A stretch of DNA of 64,000 bases from Allodiplogaster sudhausi (Eukaryota; Nematoda; Chromadorea; Rhabditida; Diplogasteridae): positions 4,131,501 to 4,195,500 of the forward strand of contig CALZFC010000029.1 of the NCBI GenBank assembly GCA_945643635.1, in the 5' to 3' direction. Shown here in pieces: positions 51,101 to 62,377 of this stretch (the first letter of the stretch is position 1; every line of letters starts with the position of its first letter). Below the pieces are notes generated by a model. That model ran no database searches, was not told where the DNA came from, and worked only from the letters and a program-made list of their open reading frames with translations. The position numbers were made by a program, and so were the translations under genes.

Positions 51101-53764
51101 TGCTCAATCTCGTCATAGGCGGACATGACTTGTCACCTTCCTACTTACATAGATTTATGCGAAATCCTCTAGGACATTATCTCTCCTGCACATTCGGTCG
51201 ATTTACCACCATAGACATTATCAAACTTTCGATCTACTCCAAAGATGTAACAAATAATTTTGCGAAACTGCATGCATGGGCATTTGCATACATACATATC
51301 GTTCGTAATGTAGAGAGTGTGTTTGTGTGTGTGTTTTGTTTGATATCTATAAAGAATTATCCTGTTTTTGAGGCTTCATCCCAGACTTTGTGCCGAACTA
51401 CCCTAAAGTGTGGCTTGAGTTTCTGATTGCATGAATCTATCAAACAGCAAAAATGTAAGATTGCTTTAAACTTTACGCTTGACGGGTAACGATTAAGGGG
51501 CCTGGCTATTTCAGTGTGTCGTTAAACGCGCTCGCTCATTATTTCGGCTCCAACCAAAGGACCTTGCGAAACCATAATCTTTGAGTTACAGTAACGTGGT
51601 GCAAAAAAAGTGAATGTTTTGGATTTTCATGAATACTTTCCTTCAAAGTAGCTGAAAGCTAACGAAATATGTGTGAAAAGCCAAAATATGCAGCTTTATG
51701 GTAAGCAACTGTAGCTTCGAGGACGAACATGTGTATAATATTTTAATGTATAGAAAGAAAAGCGTTAATAAGTGAAAATCATGAAAATTTGTTATTGGTG
51801 TATAATTTTGAAAAAAAAAATCGAATGTGGATATATATTATTTGCAGAAGCACGGCACAACACAGAAGCCGTCAAAGCCAATCACGCTTGATGTCGAGGT
51901 ATGCCAAAGAACTTAATATATATGTATAGATTATATGTATATTTACGTATGTATTTACTATGTATTTCTCTTATTGTTAGTTAAAAATTTACTTTAAAAA
52001 ATATCACTTGCAAAAAACCCAAATATAATCTTTCTCACGCACATCTTTCGACCTCTGTGCAGGACCAACAGAAGATGGCCAAGGTCGGCCTCGAGATGAA
52101 GCTCTTGACTTCTGAAGTGGACGCCGAGGCCGAGAAGTGGGACGAGTACGCAGAGAACGACATTGTCAAGCGGGCCAAGGTTGGGGAGCCTCCAAAAAAA
52201 CTCGCATTTGAATTCGCGCCATTTTTACCCTGATCGAATTTCATACGATTTAGAGAGACGATAGAAGAAAAATCTGAAAAATATTCAAGTAAATTACGGT
52301 GTTCACTTTCGCACTCTTTTAAGGCGGCGCTTTGCTATGATTATTGAAGCTTCACCAAGGATATGCAGTTGAACATTCTCTCCGTTTTCCAACTTTCGTC
52401 CTTTTTCAGGCAATGTCATCAATGGCCTACAATATGTACTTGTTCACACGAGGCGACGGGCCGCTCAAGACGACGCACGACCTCTTCACCCAAGCAGAGT
52501 TCTTCGCCGAGCAGGCCAACAAGATGTACAAGACGGTCCGCGAGTTCAGCTACGAGGTCAGTGAATGCTCGGGCTCAGGAGAGAGTGAGAGAGAGAGAGA
52601 GTGAGATAGATAGAGAGAGATAGAGTGAGGGAGAGAGCAAGAGAGAGAGAGATAGAGAGAGAGAGATAGATAGAGAAAGAGAGAGAGAGATATGGCGTGG
52701 AAGAAAAATGATAATACTTTATAAAGCCGAATTTAAAAAAAAAGGAAGACAGGTAACGAACGAAAGGACTTGCAATTTTAGATAAAGAGGGAGAGAATAA
52801 TACATCTCAGGTGCCTGGAAGTGCAGAAAAGTCCGAACTGTCGACGATCCTCGAGAAGATTCCGCTGCACTGCCAGCAGCTTCAAGTGCTCGTCAAGAGT
52901 CCCACCGTGGGCAAAGCGGCCACTTTCGGCAAGGCTAGTCATGAGAGACTTCCTTAACTAGTGTGGCATATGGTCATTTTTCTTGTATGTATATTTTCCT
53001 TCAAAGTAGATAAAAGTAAATGAAATGTTCAGCATTACCTCTTGAAGGAAAATATGCAAGAAAAAGAAAAATATGCACTTTTATTGTATGCTACTGTAAA
53101 TTGAATATCAACAAAAGCTCAATTGATTAAGCTCTCGACTAGTGGACATTTAAAGCGTATCAGGGCATTGCAAATCTTGGTTTTTTTTGCTTTATTTTCA
53201 TTAATGTAGAAAAGAAAAGAAATCAAAAAATTTCCAGGTGGACTCCGTCATTCAAGAGACCAAGAATCTCATGAATGAAATCGCAAAACTTGTGACTGCT
53301 TCTTTTGTCTGCGCGACAAAGGTGAGCGAGAAGTTGAAAGAAAGAACTTGAGAAGGCGGCGAAAAGGATTTACACTCAAAAGAAGGGGAGACAGAGAGAG
53401 AGAGAGAAAAAACGAGAAATAGCCTGCTTTGCTATGCACACAAAATAGAGGGAGCGAGATATGGAGAGAGAGAGAGAAATAGAGAGAGAAAGAGCAAAGA
53501 GAGAGAACAAAGAGAGAGAGAGAGAGTAAGTGATGCAGACAGTCTTAGTGACCTCCCTAGAATCATCTTGTCATCTGCAGGGCCTCAGGCTTATTGTTAG
53601 GCCTTGATTGGGGTCAAAATTGGGCGGCCTCGCCTAGTCAATTAAACTTTAATAAATAGAGTATGACCAGAGGATTCTCTTTTCTTTTATAGCTTGAGAG
53701 CGAGCCAAAGGATGCATCGTAAGTTGCAATGTCTGCCCTAGTCACCTCTCTTTTTCATCTCGTT

Positions 53765-53803
<39 letters not shown>

Positions 53804-55738
53804 TTCTTTCTCCCTCTCTCTCACTCTCTTTCTCTCTCTCATTCTCTCTTCCGCTCCCTCTCACACGCGTTCGCCTCTCCTAAGTTTGGCTGTGCAGCCA
53901 ATGCTAGCCTCTCAGCACGACTCTCACCCACCCCACTCAAGCTAGCGCTTCATAAATATTGATTGACAGCAGAAGAAAAGAAAAGAAAGCAACATTTTTC
54001 TTCATTGTTTGTTTATAAGCAACATTTTTCTTCATTGTTTGTTTGTATGTTCATGCCTAGTTTGCACAATGTTTAAGAACGTAGTTGACGTTTTTGAGCC
54101 CTCCCCGCCCCCCCCCCAACCATTTGGCACCGATCACACACTTCTTCCGCAGGCCCTTCGACTCCCGTACTCATATATCAAACCCTGCAAGCGTGTTTCC
54201 AACGGTGTGACGTAGAAGCCCTACCGGAAAAAAAACTTATTTTCTACTCGCTTTTACCCTTCCAGCATATACATATATGTATGTATCCTTCTGGCTCTGC
54301 TCCTCAACAAAAAAAATCCTCCGTATTTTCTCCAATATCAGCACTTAGGGAATTTTTTTTATTCATTAGTTTCTCTTCTCGCCCAAATCGCACGCTGTAG
54401 CTGCCATGTGCTTCCCAGATATGCATTAAAGTAAGTAAGTATAAGTATATGTTTCTAAGTGTGAGAGCACAGCTCAACTAGATGGATACTGTAGTCGCGA
54501 TAGGACTTGGAAGTATTTGAACCGATCATTCTTGCTCTCTTGCAGTTCGAGATCGAATTTCGCGGTGGCAGCGTCCCGCGCAGCATGCACGGCGACGCGC
54601 TGTTCGACACGGGCGGTGCAGGTATTATTTTTAAATTAATTTTAAATTAAGTCTTTTTCTAATATATATATATATATATATTTGTAAAAATAAAATAAAA
54701 TCGTGCGTTTATGGTAAAAGATGCTAATATTTTGAGGCAAATTAATATTACTGTTATGTTCTTGGGTTAACAATATCTTTCGATAATGTGTCACTGTCGA
54801 ACAAATATCTTCCTAACGTGTGTAGGGATACAGTCTGCCTTCAAGGCTTCAACCGGGTCACCTCTAGTACCCACGCACAAGCGTCGGGCAATAGAGCACT
54901 CTTCGGTGGCCCTAGCCAGAGGTCACGCACAAGCGTCGACCGGGTTGCGCCCAAGCGCCAACCACTTCACAGATCAAACACTGTGAAGCCTTCGGTCACG
55001 CACTCGCGTTCAACCGGGGGAAGACCTTCTTGTAGACTGCAGAAACGCCGGAGAGGATGTAGAAGCTTTATTAGCTGTAGAACTGTAGAACAGCGACAAC
55101 AGATAGCGAGGTCGACAAATGCCGCACCCTACATCGGGCGTATTTATAACAACATACATAGTGGGCGTGGCCAATTAACGAGTGAGAGGCGAGGGAGGCT
55201 ACTGGATAGATAGAGATAGACGTAGCCTTAAGATGTACGTATAATAAACTGTGTATAGCGAATGCTAATAACACAACAATTACTATGAAGAAAATGAAGA
55301 AAAGAGATAGCAAATGACGAATTGTCATAAAAGTTACCGTACATGTGCATACTTGTACACTATAAATAACTTCCATCTTCATTCACACTATAAATGATTT
55401 CAGGCGGACACGGCGGCTCCGCCAGTCGTGAATCATCGCTCTGGCGACGCACGCCCTCCATTAGACGCACCGCTCCACCACAGAGTCAGTACCGTAACCG
55501 AAAAACTCATTTTGAATTCGCGCGAATTCGCCTGATTGATATGACTTCGATATTCAGGAAAATGCTAAAAGATTACGCTACATTTGCATGATTGTTTAAA
55601 TTGCTTTGATAATTTATTATTTACTTAAATTTATTTTTAAAATGAAGCTTTTCTTCTGTCAATCCGTAGTTCATACAGCTGATGTCATTTTCAGGCAGAC
55701 CTGGCGGAGCTTCCGGTTCGAACGGCTACCAGCTATAG
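38486..55738 (+). CDS. CTNNAL1: Alpha-catulin (vinculin/alpha-catenin family)
   Basis: Twenty-six exons join in phase to 858 residues. Boundaries: 38486-38579, 39304-39440, 44254-44343, 44538-44658, 44965-45032, 45557-45661, 45909-45984, 46141-46228, 46441-46549, 46919-46986, 47091-47250, 47486-47626, 47834-47905, 48096-48200, 48626-48760, 49030-49122, 49589-49654, 49794-49919, 51848-51898, 52063-52179, 52410-52556, 52811-52933, 53238-53321, 54546-54621, 55404-55484 and 55695-55738. Catulin rather than alpha-catenin is shown by YMSLPRPG|KHGTTQKPSKP, MYLFTRGDGPLKTTHDLFTQ, SPTVGKAATFGKVDSVIQET and FVCATK. The N-terminal DPRNLEIKTKSIEHTLVPLV matches the family start. It scaffolds the cytoskeleton and dystrophin complex. 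The ATG at 38486 opens a Gly/Ala-rich tail; an earlier exon is possible. The 46,986/47,091 join uses the acceptor GAG|GTGGG and is the least certain. The 52,933 donor is GC. Confidence 0.9.
39441..43446. other. Alpha-catulin intron 2: CT/GA repeats, no exon recognised
   Basis: It contains repeated CT/GA tracts (for example 40,080-40,110, 40,500-40,565, 41,205-41,310, 41,850-41,900 and 42,084-42,185). The 363-codon open frame over 41,810-42,901 is driven by these. From about 42,900 the sequence becomes GC-richer and leads into the alternative first exon. Confidence 0.6.
42938..42945 (+). promoter_or_regulatory. Possible TATA element for an internal alpha-catulin promoter
   Basis: TATTTAAA lies about 500 bp upstream of the in-frame ATG at 43447, followed after 25-30 bp by a pyrimidine-rich initiator-like CAGCTCTGCTCC. 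This is suggestive only. Confidence 0.3.
43447..44343 (+). CDS. CTNNAL1: Alternative N-terminal exon of alpha-catulin
   Basis: An uninterrupted frame from ATG 43447 runs through the normal acceptor at 44253 and continues in the same frame as constitutive exon 3 (ITTLINFKENLAANG). It would replace exons 1-2 with about 269 residues: five 11-residue repeats (WPHSTAPTGNS type), a Pro/Ser/Arg-rich segment with STDSGYHGGHGRW, and His/Val-rich stretches. No stop occurs in 900 bp, the composition is GC-rich and codon-like, and the frame match is exact. That suggests an isoform from an internal promoter. The alternative is chance openness of a GC-rich intron end. Confidence 0.5.
43578..43743. repeat. 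33-bp in-frame minisatellite (11-residue WxHSTA repeats)
   Basis: Five tandem copies of a unit like CCCATTCTACGGCCCCGACC plus 13 bp. The period is a multiple of three, so the reading frame of the alternative catulin exon is preserved. Confidence 0.85.
48306..48505. mobile_element. Palindromic MITE, copy A (GATCACCGAAAAAT ends)
   Basis: About 200 bp with inverted ends (AAAGGAGG.GATCACCGAAA...TTTCGGTGATC) and a central palindrome around CACTCTCATT and GCGTGAAAATAGCACGCG. It lies in a catulin intron. The same family recurs at 56.5 and 61.8 kb. Confidence 0.85.
49794..50716 (+). CDS. CTNNAL1: Alternative 3'-terminal exon of alpha-catulin, proline-rich tail
   Basis: The constitutive part (49794-49919) ends at CCCGGG|GTAGGC. 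If that donor is ignored, the same frame stays open for another 266 codons to a stop at 50716. The extension is Ser/Thr- then Pro-rich, with SH3-ligand-like runs (APPKPPRAPLPPMLRPIP, PPAPPRIPAPRE) and a charged helical end (EERRHFEYRMSLILDNLQDD). It would give a catulin lacking the C-terminal vinculin-tail-like part, possibly an SH3-binding isoform. The 3' flank carries no obvious AATAAA near the stop. Confidence 0.55.
50718..51847. other. Catulin intron 18; 28-bp tandem duplication at 51,036-51,096
   Basis: CTGGAATCTTCATAGGAAAG with its flank occurs twice in tandem after a poly-C run. Nothing else was recognised. Confidence 0.6.
53322..54545. other. Catulin intron 23, CT/GA repeats
   Basis: It contains GA and CT tracts (53,395-53,535 and 53,765-53,870). 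A short block at about 53,692-53,717 (acceptor TATAG, reading LESEPKDAS, then GTAAGT) looks like a microexon but at 26 nt would break the frame. Confidence 0.4.
54815..55285. mobile_element. Possible solo LTR or repeat fragment
   Basis: Within the catulin intron between 54,621 and 55,404 a GC-richer block starts TGTGTAGGGATACAG and ends near ATAACACA after AATAAA-like TAATAAA. That arrangement recalls an LTR. No target duplication or second copy was seen. Confidence 0.25.
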
Positions 55739-56523
55739 AAGCAGGTTTGTGTACATTTCGTCATCATTTTTGTATTTCATGAATTCACATGTATATACAT
55801 ACATAATTGCAATCCATTAATACCCTTCTAATTATGCCTTTCAGTGGAATAATCAAAGGCTACACTTAGTGACAGCAGGATTTCGTAATATGGTAAGCGA
55901 ACGATTGAGACTAGGCTTATCGTTGAAGGTGTGCTGTTAGAGTGAAGATGCATGGATATGCATGCGTACAACATTACTTCTAATGTTACGTTCCAATGTT
56001 ACGGTCCGCAACTCTGTAAAAGGTCATAATTATGAAATCACCCCAGAGACGAGCATCATTCTAAATTGTTTTTTTTGCAGTTAATCAATATTATTATTCT
56101 CACATGCATGGCGATTCTATATCGATGAAAGTTTGATTGTGCATGAACTGTCCAAAATGAGTGGGAATCACAGCGTATCGTTGCATTACTTCATCTTATC
56201 TTTCTCTATCTCATTCGCTGAAATTCTTCTAGTTCTTTCTGCTTTTGGGAGTCCATCTCTCACTCTTTTCTGGGATTAATTCTCATTGTCAGTTCTTCCT
56301 TTACTGCATGTTGCCTGCGTTTGTACAGTTGTCAAGCATGTACATTGAAAGACGTTCGTATCCACAACTGTCTTGTGGAAAGGTCTCAAAGACACTGATA
56401 TATACATATGTCAAAGGCTCTTTGCAAAGGGCGGTAAATCTGAAACATGTCTCGCATGAAGAAGAAGAAAAAGAGTTGCATGATTCTGTATAAACATTAC
56501 AACAAATCTTCAATCATGAGTGC

Positions 56524-56723
56524 TTAAAGGAAGGTGATCATCGAAAACATTTTCAAATTGCCGCGGCTCCTTGCACTCTCATTCGCGCGTGTGCTATTTT
56601 CACGCAGCGTGTTGTTTGTGCGACCCGGTGAAATAGCACGCGAAAATAGGAGAGTGACCACAGGGCGACCGCGGCAATTCGAATCTGCATTAATTCTTTT
56701 TTTCGGTGATCGTCTTCCTTTAA
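56524..56723. mobile_element. Palindromic MITE, copy B
   Basis: Ends are AAAGGAAGGTGATCATCGAAA and TTTCGGTGATCGTCTTCCTTT, with a central CACTCTCATTCGCGCGTGTG and a partial inverse. It matches copies at 48.3 and 61.8 kb and sits just before the terminal exon at 56,778. Confidence 0.85.
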
Positions 56724-56777
56724 GAAATGTTCAAGGTGCAATTATGGTTTCTAGTTTTATTTTTTTCTTTCATTCAG

Positions 56778-57186
56778 CCGCCCGTACTGGTGGGAGCCGG
56801 TCGTCTCTTCGTCCTCCTCTTCCTTCACCACCTCCGATGTCTCATCAGCTGCTGCTCCCTCGCCGCCGCCCGCGCCCAAGCTTCCTCCGCCTCATGCCCG
56901 TCTCTCCTTTCGCTGCTCCAAGCCCTGGCTGACCTCGGACGAGATCATCGACTACCCTTCGCCGCCCACTCCTCGCTTCTACGAGCCAGTCTCTCCTGCG
57001 CCGCCCAACGACCGCCTCCTGAGCCGCACCAACAGTCGCACCTCGTCGTCCGGTGGCGGCGCCAACAACAACAGCCTCCACCCCGAGAGGCCCGCACGCA
57101 AATTCCTTGGCATGTTTGGCAATATGCAAAAACGCAAGCAACACCAGCAGCACTTGCGAGAAGAGCGGCAGAGAGCAGTGCTCTAG
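56778..57186 (+). CDS. Pro/Ser-rich terminal exon, parent gene unresolved
   Basis: After the acceptor TTTCATTCAG, the frame starting at base 56779 is open for 135 codons to a stop at 57186. It reads RPYWWEPVVSSSSSSFTTSD, then PSPPPAPKLPPPHARL, SKPWLTSDEIIDYPSPPTP, a Ser/Asn/Gly linker and a basic helix KFLGMFGNMQKRKQHQQHLR. It needs a donor of phase 2. The last catulin exons end in phase 1, which would read a different frame that stops early. A candidate linking exon lies at about 55,846-55,892 (acceptor CCTTTCAG, donor ATG|GTAAGC). It is either an alternative catulin 3' end or the last exon of another plus-strand gene. Confidence 0.5.
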
Positions 57187-58924
57187 AAGCTAAAAAAAAT
57201 TTCTTTTCTTTTTGCCCTCCCAGAATTCCCATCTAACCGTAACTGGCTCCTTTCTGAAAAAGAAATCCCATACAAGCTTTGCGAAAATGACTGCTTGTAA
57301 GAAGCTTATTCGTATTAAATATTTTATTTTTGCTCGCCGTATCAATGACATATTCTCTTCGTTCGCTTGCCTGCCAATGTGTGTGTTTTTTTTGCCGATT
57401 CGAAAGAAGTACTACGTTGACAGTACCATTTCTTCTACTATAATGTACAGGCCTCATCTATCGCGCAGACTCTTCGGATATTCTCTCTAGTACCGGTCGA
57501 GTAGAATAGCCACGGTTCAATGAAGTCAAGGATTTTGAGTGCGTATATGTGCAGCGCGCTTTTATATGCTTTCGCTCGCATAATCCTACCATATCGAGGC
57601 ACCGCCAATTTCTATAGACTACAAGGCTTTTCTTCTTCTTCATCTTTTCTGCCCTTGTTGCTTATTTCTTTGTTATATGTAGGCTTGACATGCGAAATGC
57701 TGCTGCGACCTAAGCCTTCATAAAGCAGGCATTTTTTTTCCCTCTCCAGCCCTTGCAAATGGCTTTTATCCGTAAATCTGTAAAAAGAAAGTAAAAAAAA
57801 ATTATCCGTAAAAAGATCCAGACTCGCATTGGTAGTGCTCATTCCTTTCTTCGTCGAAAGCTCTACTTATTGCACTCGTCTGTCTTACTGTATATTTCTT
57901 TTTTTTTGCCTAGTTTTTGCTATATAATTCTGCTCAATTGTTTGTTGATCTCTCGCTTCCTTACTTGAGCCACTGTATGTTTTGGGTGTATTGTTAGATG
58001 AATAAATCGACAACTGATCAATAATGAACGGACAGAATGACGACAGTATTAAAAGAACCGATTTCTAGACACAAACAAACATCATTCGAAAGTCGTTCTC
58101 TTTTCTTGTAATATTCACTATTTTGCTCAGATGGTTCTGAAAAAGATAGCACTTACCAGGTAACACCAATGTGCTTTGCTTTGTTTTACGTTTACAATGC
58201 AGTGAGAAAGTTGGACGTTAGCATGGAAGACATACATATGATTGTACACTTTGAGAAAACATACATAATAGAAAACGAAAGGGGCTATACTCTGTCTGTT
58301 TATCTGTGCATACATATGTACATGAAAATGCACACATGACATTCAGACTAGACACTATACACAATCATCAGCATGCACAATATTCTCTCTGTGTAAAGTA
58401 CAGGTGCAAGAGAACCGTGATGACTGGGAAGAGTACACTCTAGCGTTCTGCCAATTTCCTTCTCAATATTGAACCTTTCACGATTTCCCCCACTACATTC
58501 AACATCTGTACTACTTCTTTTTGTCTGTTTATGAAGACTTTACTCCGTTTCATCCCTGACATCTCTCAATATCTCACTATATTTCTTTATCTCTTGCACG
58601 TCTCTCTCTCTCTCTTTCTCCCTCTCTCTCCTATTCATTCTCTTTGGCGTATTGCCAAGTCAGCAAACACATACTACGGATCACAAACCAGTCTTCGATG
58701 CTAGAACAACTGTCTCTCTCTTTCTCATGTTCTATCTCCATCTTTCTCACTCCGTTTCTCTATCTCTCACTTTCTCTTTCTACTTTTCTCGCACCCTCTT
58801 TCATTCACATCCCTTTCGCCCCTCTTCCCATAGAAAATGTAGCTGCCCGCAAGTATATATTGTCCGCTTGCATCCTCTTTGGAACTTGACTTTGATCGTT
58901 CCTCTTCCTCAAAGTTATAAAGTT
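57187..58924. other. 3' UTR-like and intergenic sequence
   Basis: AATAAA at 58,001-58,006 could end the 56.8-57.2 kb transcript. CT tracts lie near 58,600-58,630 and 58,700-58,790, just before the SDR start. No exon was recognised. Confidence 0.45.
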
Positions 58925-60946
58925 ATGTCCCCTCGCGCTTTTGACGGCAAAGTGGTTATTGTAACTGGTAAGCAGAAATATATTACGTAGAATATATATT
59001 TTTTATATAAACATTTATAATGCATTATATACATTTTTTAAAGAAAAAAAAATTCATTTTAATTATAATAAAATAATATTGATTTTGTTCTAATTAATTA
59101 TGTATATATTAGATCGAAGTGTGAGTGTCAGGTTCATCAAATGGAATCGGACGAGCGACTGCGAGGCTTTTCGCAGAGTTGGGCGCCAAAGTCACCATCA
59201 CCGGAAGGAATGAGAACTCGCTCAAGGTATATACATAGCTTGTTTTGATGTATATTGAAAATTTCGTCTAGAACCTATAACATTGACACTGATCTCTTTG
59301 TAGACAACCCGCGAACTGCTTCTTTCCGTCGGAACTCGGTCAGACTCGATCTGCGAAGTGCTCGGAGACCTCACCGACGCGGCTGTCGCTGCGAAGATTG
59401 TACAGGCGACCGTTGACAAGTTTGGACAACTCGACGTCCTGGTCAGGCTGACATTTTTGCTCACTTCCAATTGCGATCCAAATAATTAAAATTGTCAGGT
59501 GAACAATGCCGGAACCTACACTCCCGATCATTCAACTCCTAATATCCAAATGCCGATCGACAACTACGACTACACGATGAACGTCAACGTCAGATCGTCA
59601 GTCTCTTTTCGATATTGATCGACATTCTCGAAACTGCTAGTGACGTGAATTGTTTGGCAAAGGTTCAAGTACGTTCAGGATCATTCTGCTGGTGCAGCAC
59701 GCGGTTCCACACTTGGAGAAGACGAAGGGAGCCATTGTCAATATCTCCAGCATCGTTGCCTTTCCTATCACCCAAGTCAGTACATTGAAATACTCACAAG
59801 GGAAAAAATGAACTTTTGTCATTTTGATCTCTCAAAATCGTTACCTTCTTCGTTCTCTAAACTTTTACTGTCGAGTACTTACTCGACATGCTTCTTCACT
59901 CACATGATATAGTGCCTGGAAATAGCCAAGGTAAAATATGATATCATTTAAATTATTCAATCAGAAAAAAAACACAGATATCTATGTTGGAAAGTTTTTT
60001 TTAAAGGGTGTGCAATTAAAGATATTTTATAATAAAAGTAAAAAAAAAGAAATACACATGAAGCTACACAGATCCAAACGTACTACGCGATGTCGAAGTC
60101 AGCTCTCGACCAGCTGACTGTCCAACTCGCAGGCAATCTCATTCTCAAGGGCATCCGAGTGAATTCTGTCAAGTTAGCATTTTCATTTAATTTTTTTAAT
60201 GAACAACTTTGTACAAAACAGTTCTTCACATACTACTGTTCTAAATACTTCGAGTCCCAAATGCATACTCTAGTGAAAGATGCCAAGGCCCCTGTGACAA
60301 CTTCTCTAGTAGTTTTGTAAACTACAAGAGAAGCTAAATAAGAAGCAAACGAAATGAAGAATAATATAGTGAGCTTGGTAACGAGCAGAATTTGAGAATA
60401 TCGATCGAATTGATTGAAAATGATGACTTGATTTTGAGTCCTGGAATCGTGGCAACGGATATTCTGCAGAAGAGTGGAATGAGCGAGGACGAAGCGAGCA
60501 AGGTCATAGAATCTCCATTTCAACAGCTACATACATATTTTAACTTAACCCCTCTTTTGCTTTTTTTTTGTTTACAAGAGCTGCATGGACACAACAATCC
60601 TAGTCGTCCTTAAGGCCTACCATTCAATGGGAGCCAATCGAGATCTCATTCCGATCGGACGCGCGGGCACTCCGGACGACATTGGAAAGGTATGTACGAA
60701 TGAGCACCACTCCACAAATGAAGATCATCAAAATAACGTGATGATATGATGTTTTCATTTGTTCAGTTCTGGACGTAGCAATGTAATGTGCATTTGTTGA
60801 CTGCTTTCTGACTACTAAGTAAACAACAGGTGATCGTGTTCCTCGCCGACCGCAACCAGTCCGAGTTCATCGTCGGCCAACGAATCGTCGCTGACGGAGG
60901 CTCGGTTCTGCGCAACAATCTCCTATCTCCGAGCTCAGAAAAATAG
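58925..60946 (+). CDS. Classical short-chain dehydrogenase/reductase (SDR)
   Basis: Nine exons join in phase to 275 residues: 58925-58967, 59132-59226, 59304-59441, 59499-59596, 59679-59775, 60072-60172, 60439-60502, 60615-60689 and 60830-60946. It starts MSPRAFDGKVVIVTG. Seen: cofactor motif TGSSNGIG (TGxxxGxG), VTITGRNENSLK, where the Arg suggests NADP(H), NNAG, catalytic Ser in NISSIVA, catalytic YAMSK (YxxxK), PGIVATD and a C-terminal ADGGS. The length is typical for classical SDRs. The substrate is not predictable. The sequence is most like the large group of nematode SDRs of unknown substrate. No signal peptide. A poly(A) signal is at 61,028. Confidence 0.9.
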
Positions 60947-61027
60947 TGGCAAATCCAACATACATCTACTTATATGTATGTGTACTTACCTAATTACGCA
61001 TTATTGTATATGTATCTACAATCCGGC

Positions 61028-61033
61028 AATAAA
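61028..61033 (+). terminator. Poly(A) signal AATAAA of the SDR gene
   Basis: It lies 82 bp after the stop codon. Confidence 0.7.
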
Positions 61034-62377
61034 AATCGGCGCCTGCAAACTTTTTGAGACATTCGCAGTGGTTAGTGTATGTACATACATACAACTAGTT
61101 ACATATATGTACTATTTATGTAAACAAGAATAATAGAGTACGCCACGTACACAACTTCATACATACATAGTCTTCGGACATTCTCTAGTATTTTCTCTGA
61201 TGAGTCTGAAAAAAAAATACTTTGCTGGGCAGCACTATTCTTTGTCTTATTTTCGGTATACAATTCTGTGGCATTTTAGGGCTTAGGGTAGAAGACACGT
61301 GATTGTACCCTTTGAGAAAACATATTCGGCACTTCGCCCGTCGACAAACGAAATAACCAAGCAGGTCTAGATTGTTTATTTGTTCATGACAATGCACAAT
61401 TGGAAAACAGTTTAGATGGTATAAACAATCATACATAAATTGATATGCTCCATTCAAGTCATGACCATCAGACACTTCTCTATTCTTGTGATACGATAAA
61501 ATTTTTAAATGCATTTCAGAGTCCTGTCTAGATGATCAGTTATCATTACCAAATGGCAAAGTTATCCATCGACGAACTTCAAACTTATGGTTTGTTGTCA
61601 CATGAAAACAAACGTAATTGGATTCTTATGAATGTGTAGTCATAATGAATGCTATCCCTATTAACTTTACCTTCAGAAGTGCGACATGACTTGAAGACAC
61701 TTGGCGCAAGTTTCGCTGAAGAGGTTTCTGCTTATATTGTGAAATTCTTAAATCATGAAGTTGAACATTTAAAGGAGGACGATCACCGAAAAATTATGGT
61801 GATATTTCAAATTGCCGCTGCCCTTCGCACTCTCATTCGCGCGTGTGCTATTTTCACGCAGCAGTGGGTTTGTGCGACCTGCGAAAAAGCACACGCGAGA
61901 ATGAGAGTGAGGAATCATAGGGTAGACGCGGCAATTCGAACCTACATTAAATATTTTTCGGTGATCACCCTCCTTCAATAGAAAACAGTTTCAGGTTATC
62001 AACGCATGTGAGCCAGCGAGACTAAAAAAAGTAAGATTAAACTCTCGAAAGATGAAGGAAAAGAAATTGAACGAAAGTGTTAAAGCGAGGAAGAGTCAAA
62101 AGGAGAAAGGGAAAAGAAAAAGACAGAGAAGGGAGAAAGTTGGAGTACATCTCTGCCGAAGTGCGGTTTCGGCAATCGTATGAGAATACCCTTAATTAGC
62201 GTGACGGAAAGTAGCCACACTCTCTGTAGACGAAGCTACAAATCAATCACGGAGTACATCAACTGGTCTCATATGGATGCAGAAAGTGCCTGGTGCGGCC
62301 AGATCAATCCCTCCTTTGAAGACGGACGGGCACCAAATGAGTGGGCTCCCCTTATAAGCTCATTCTCCTTCTTACAG
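61034..62377. other. Intergenic region with a MITE; no gene recognised
   Basis: Apart from the MITE at 61,769-61,977 I see only AT-rich sequence, and a purine-rich stretch near 62,040-62,140. CTTATAAG at about 62,351 could serve as a TATA element for the gene that follows. Confidence 0.4.
61769..61977. mobile_element. Palindromic MITE, copy C
   Basis: This copy has the cleanest ends: AAAGGAGGACGATCACCGAA and TTCGGTGATCACCCTCCTT, with the inner palindrome CACTCTCATTCGCGCGTG against CACGCGAGAATGAGAGTG. It has no coding capacity. Confidence 0.9.

Noticed and set aside
54788..55213. 141-codon Arg/Ser-rich open frame
   Set aside because: It lies in a catulin intron within a repeat-like GC-rich block, with no splice phase or homology.
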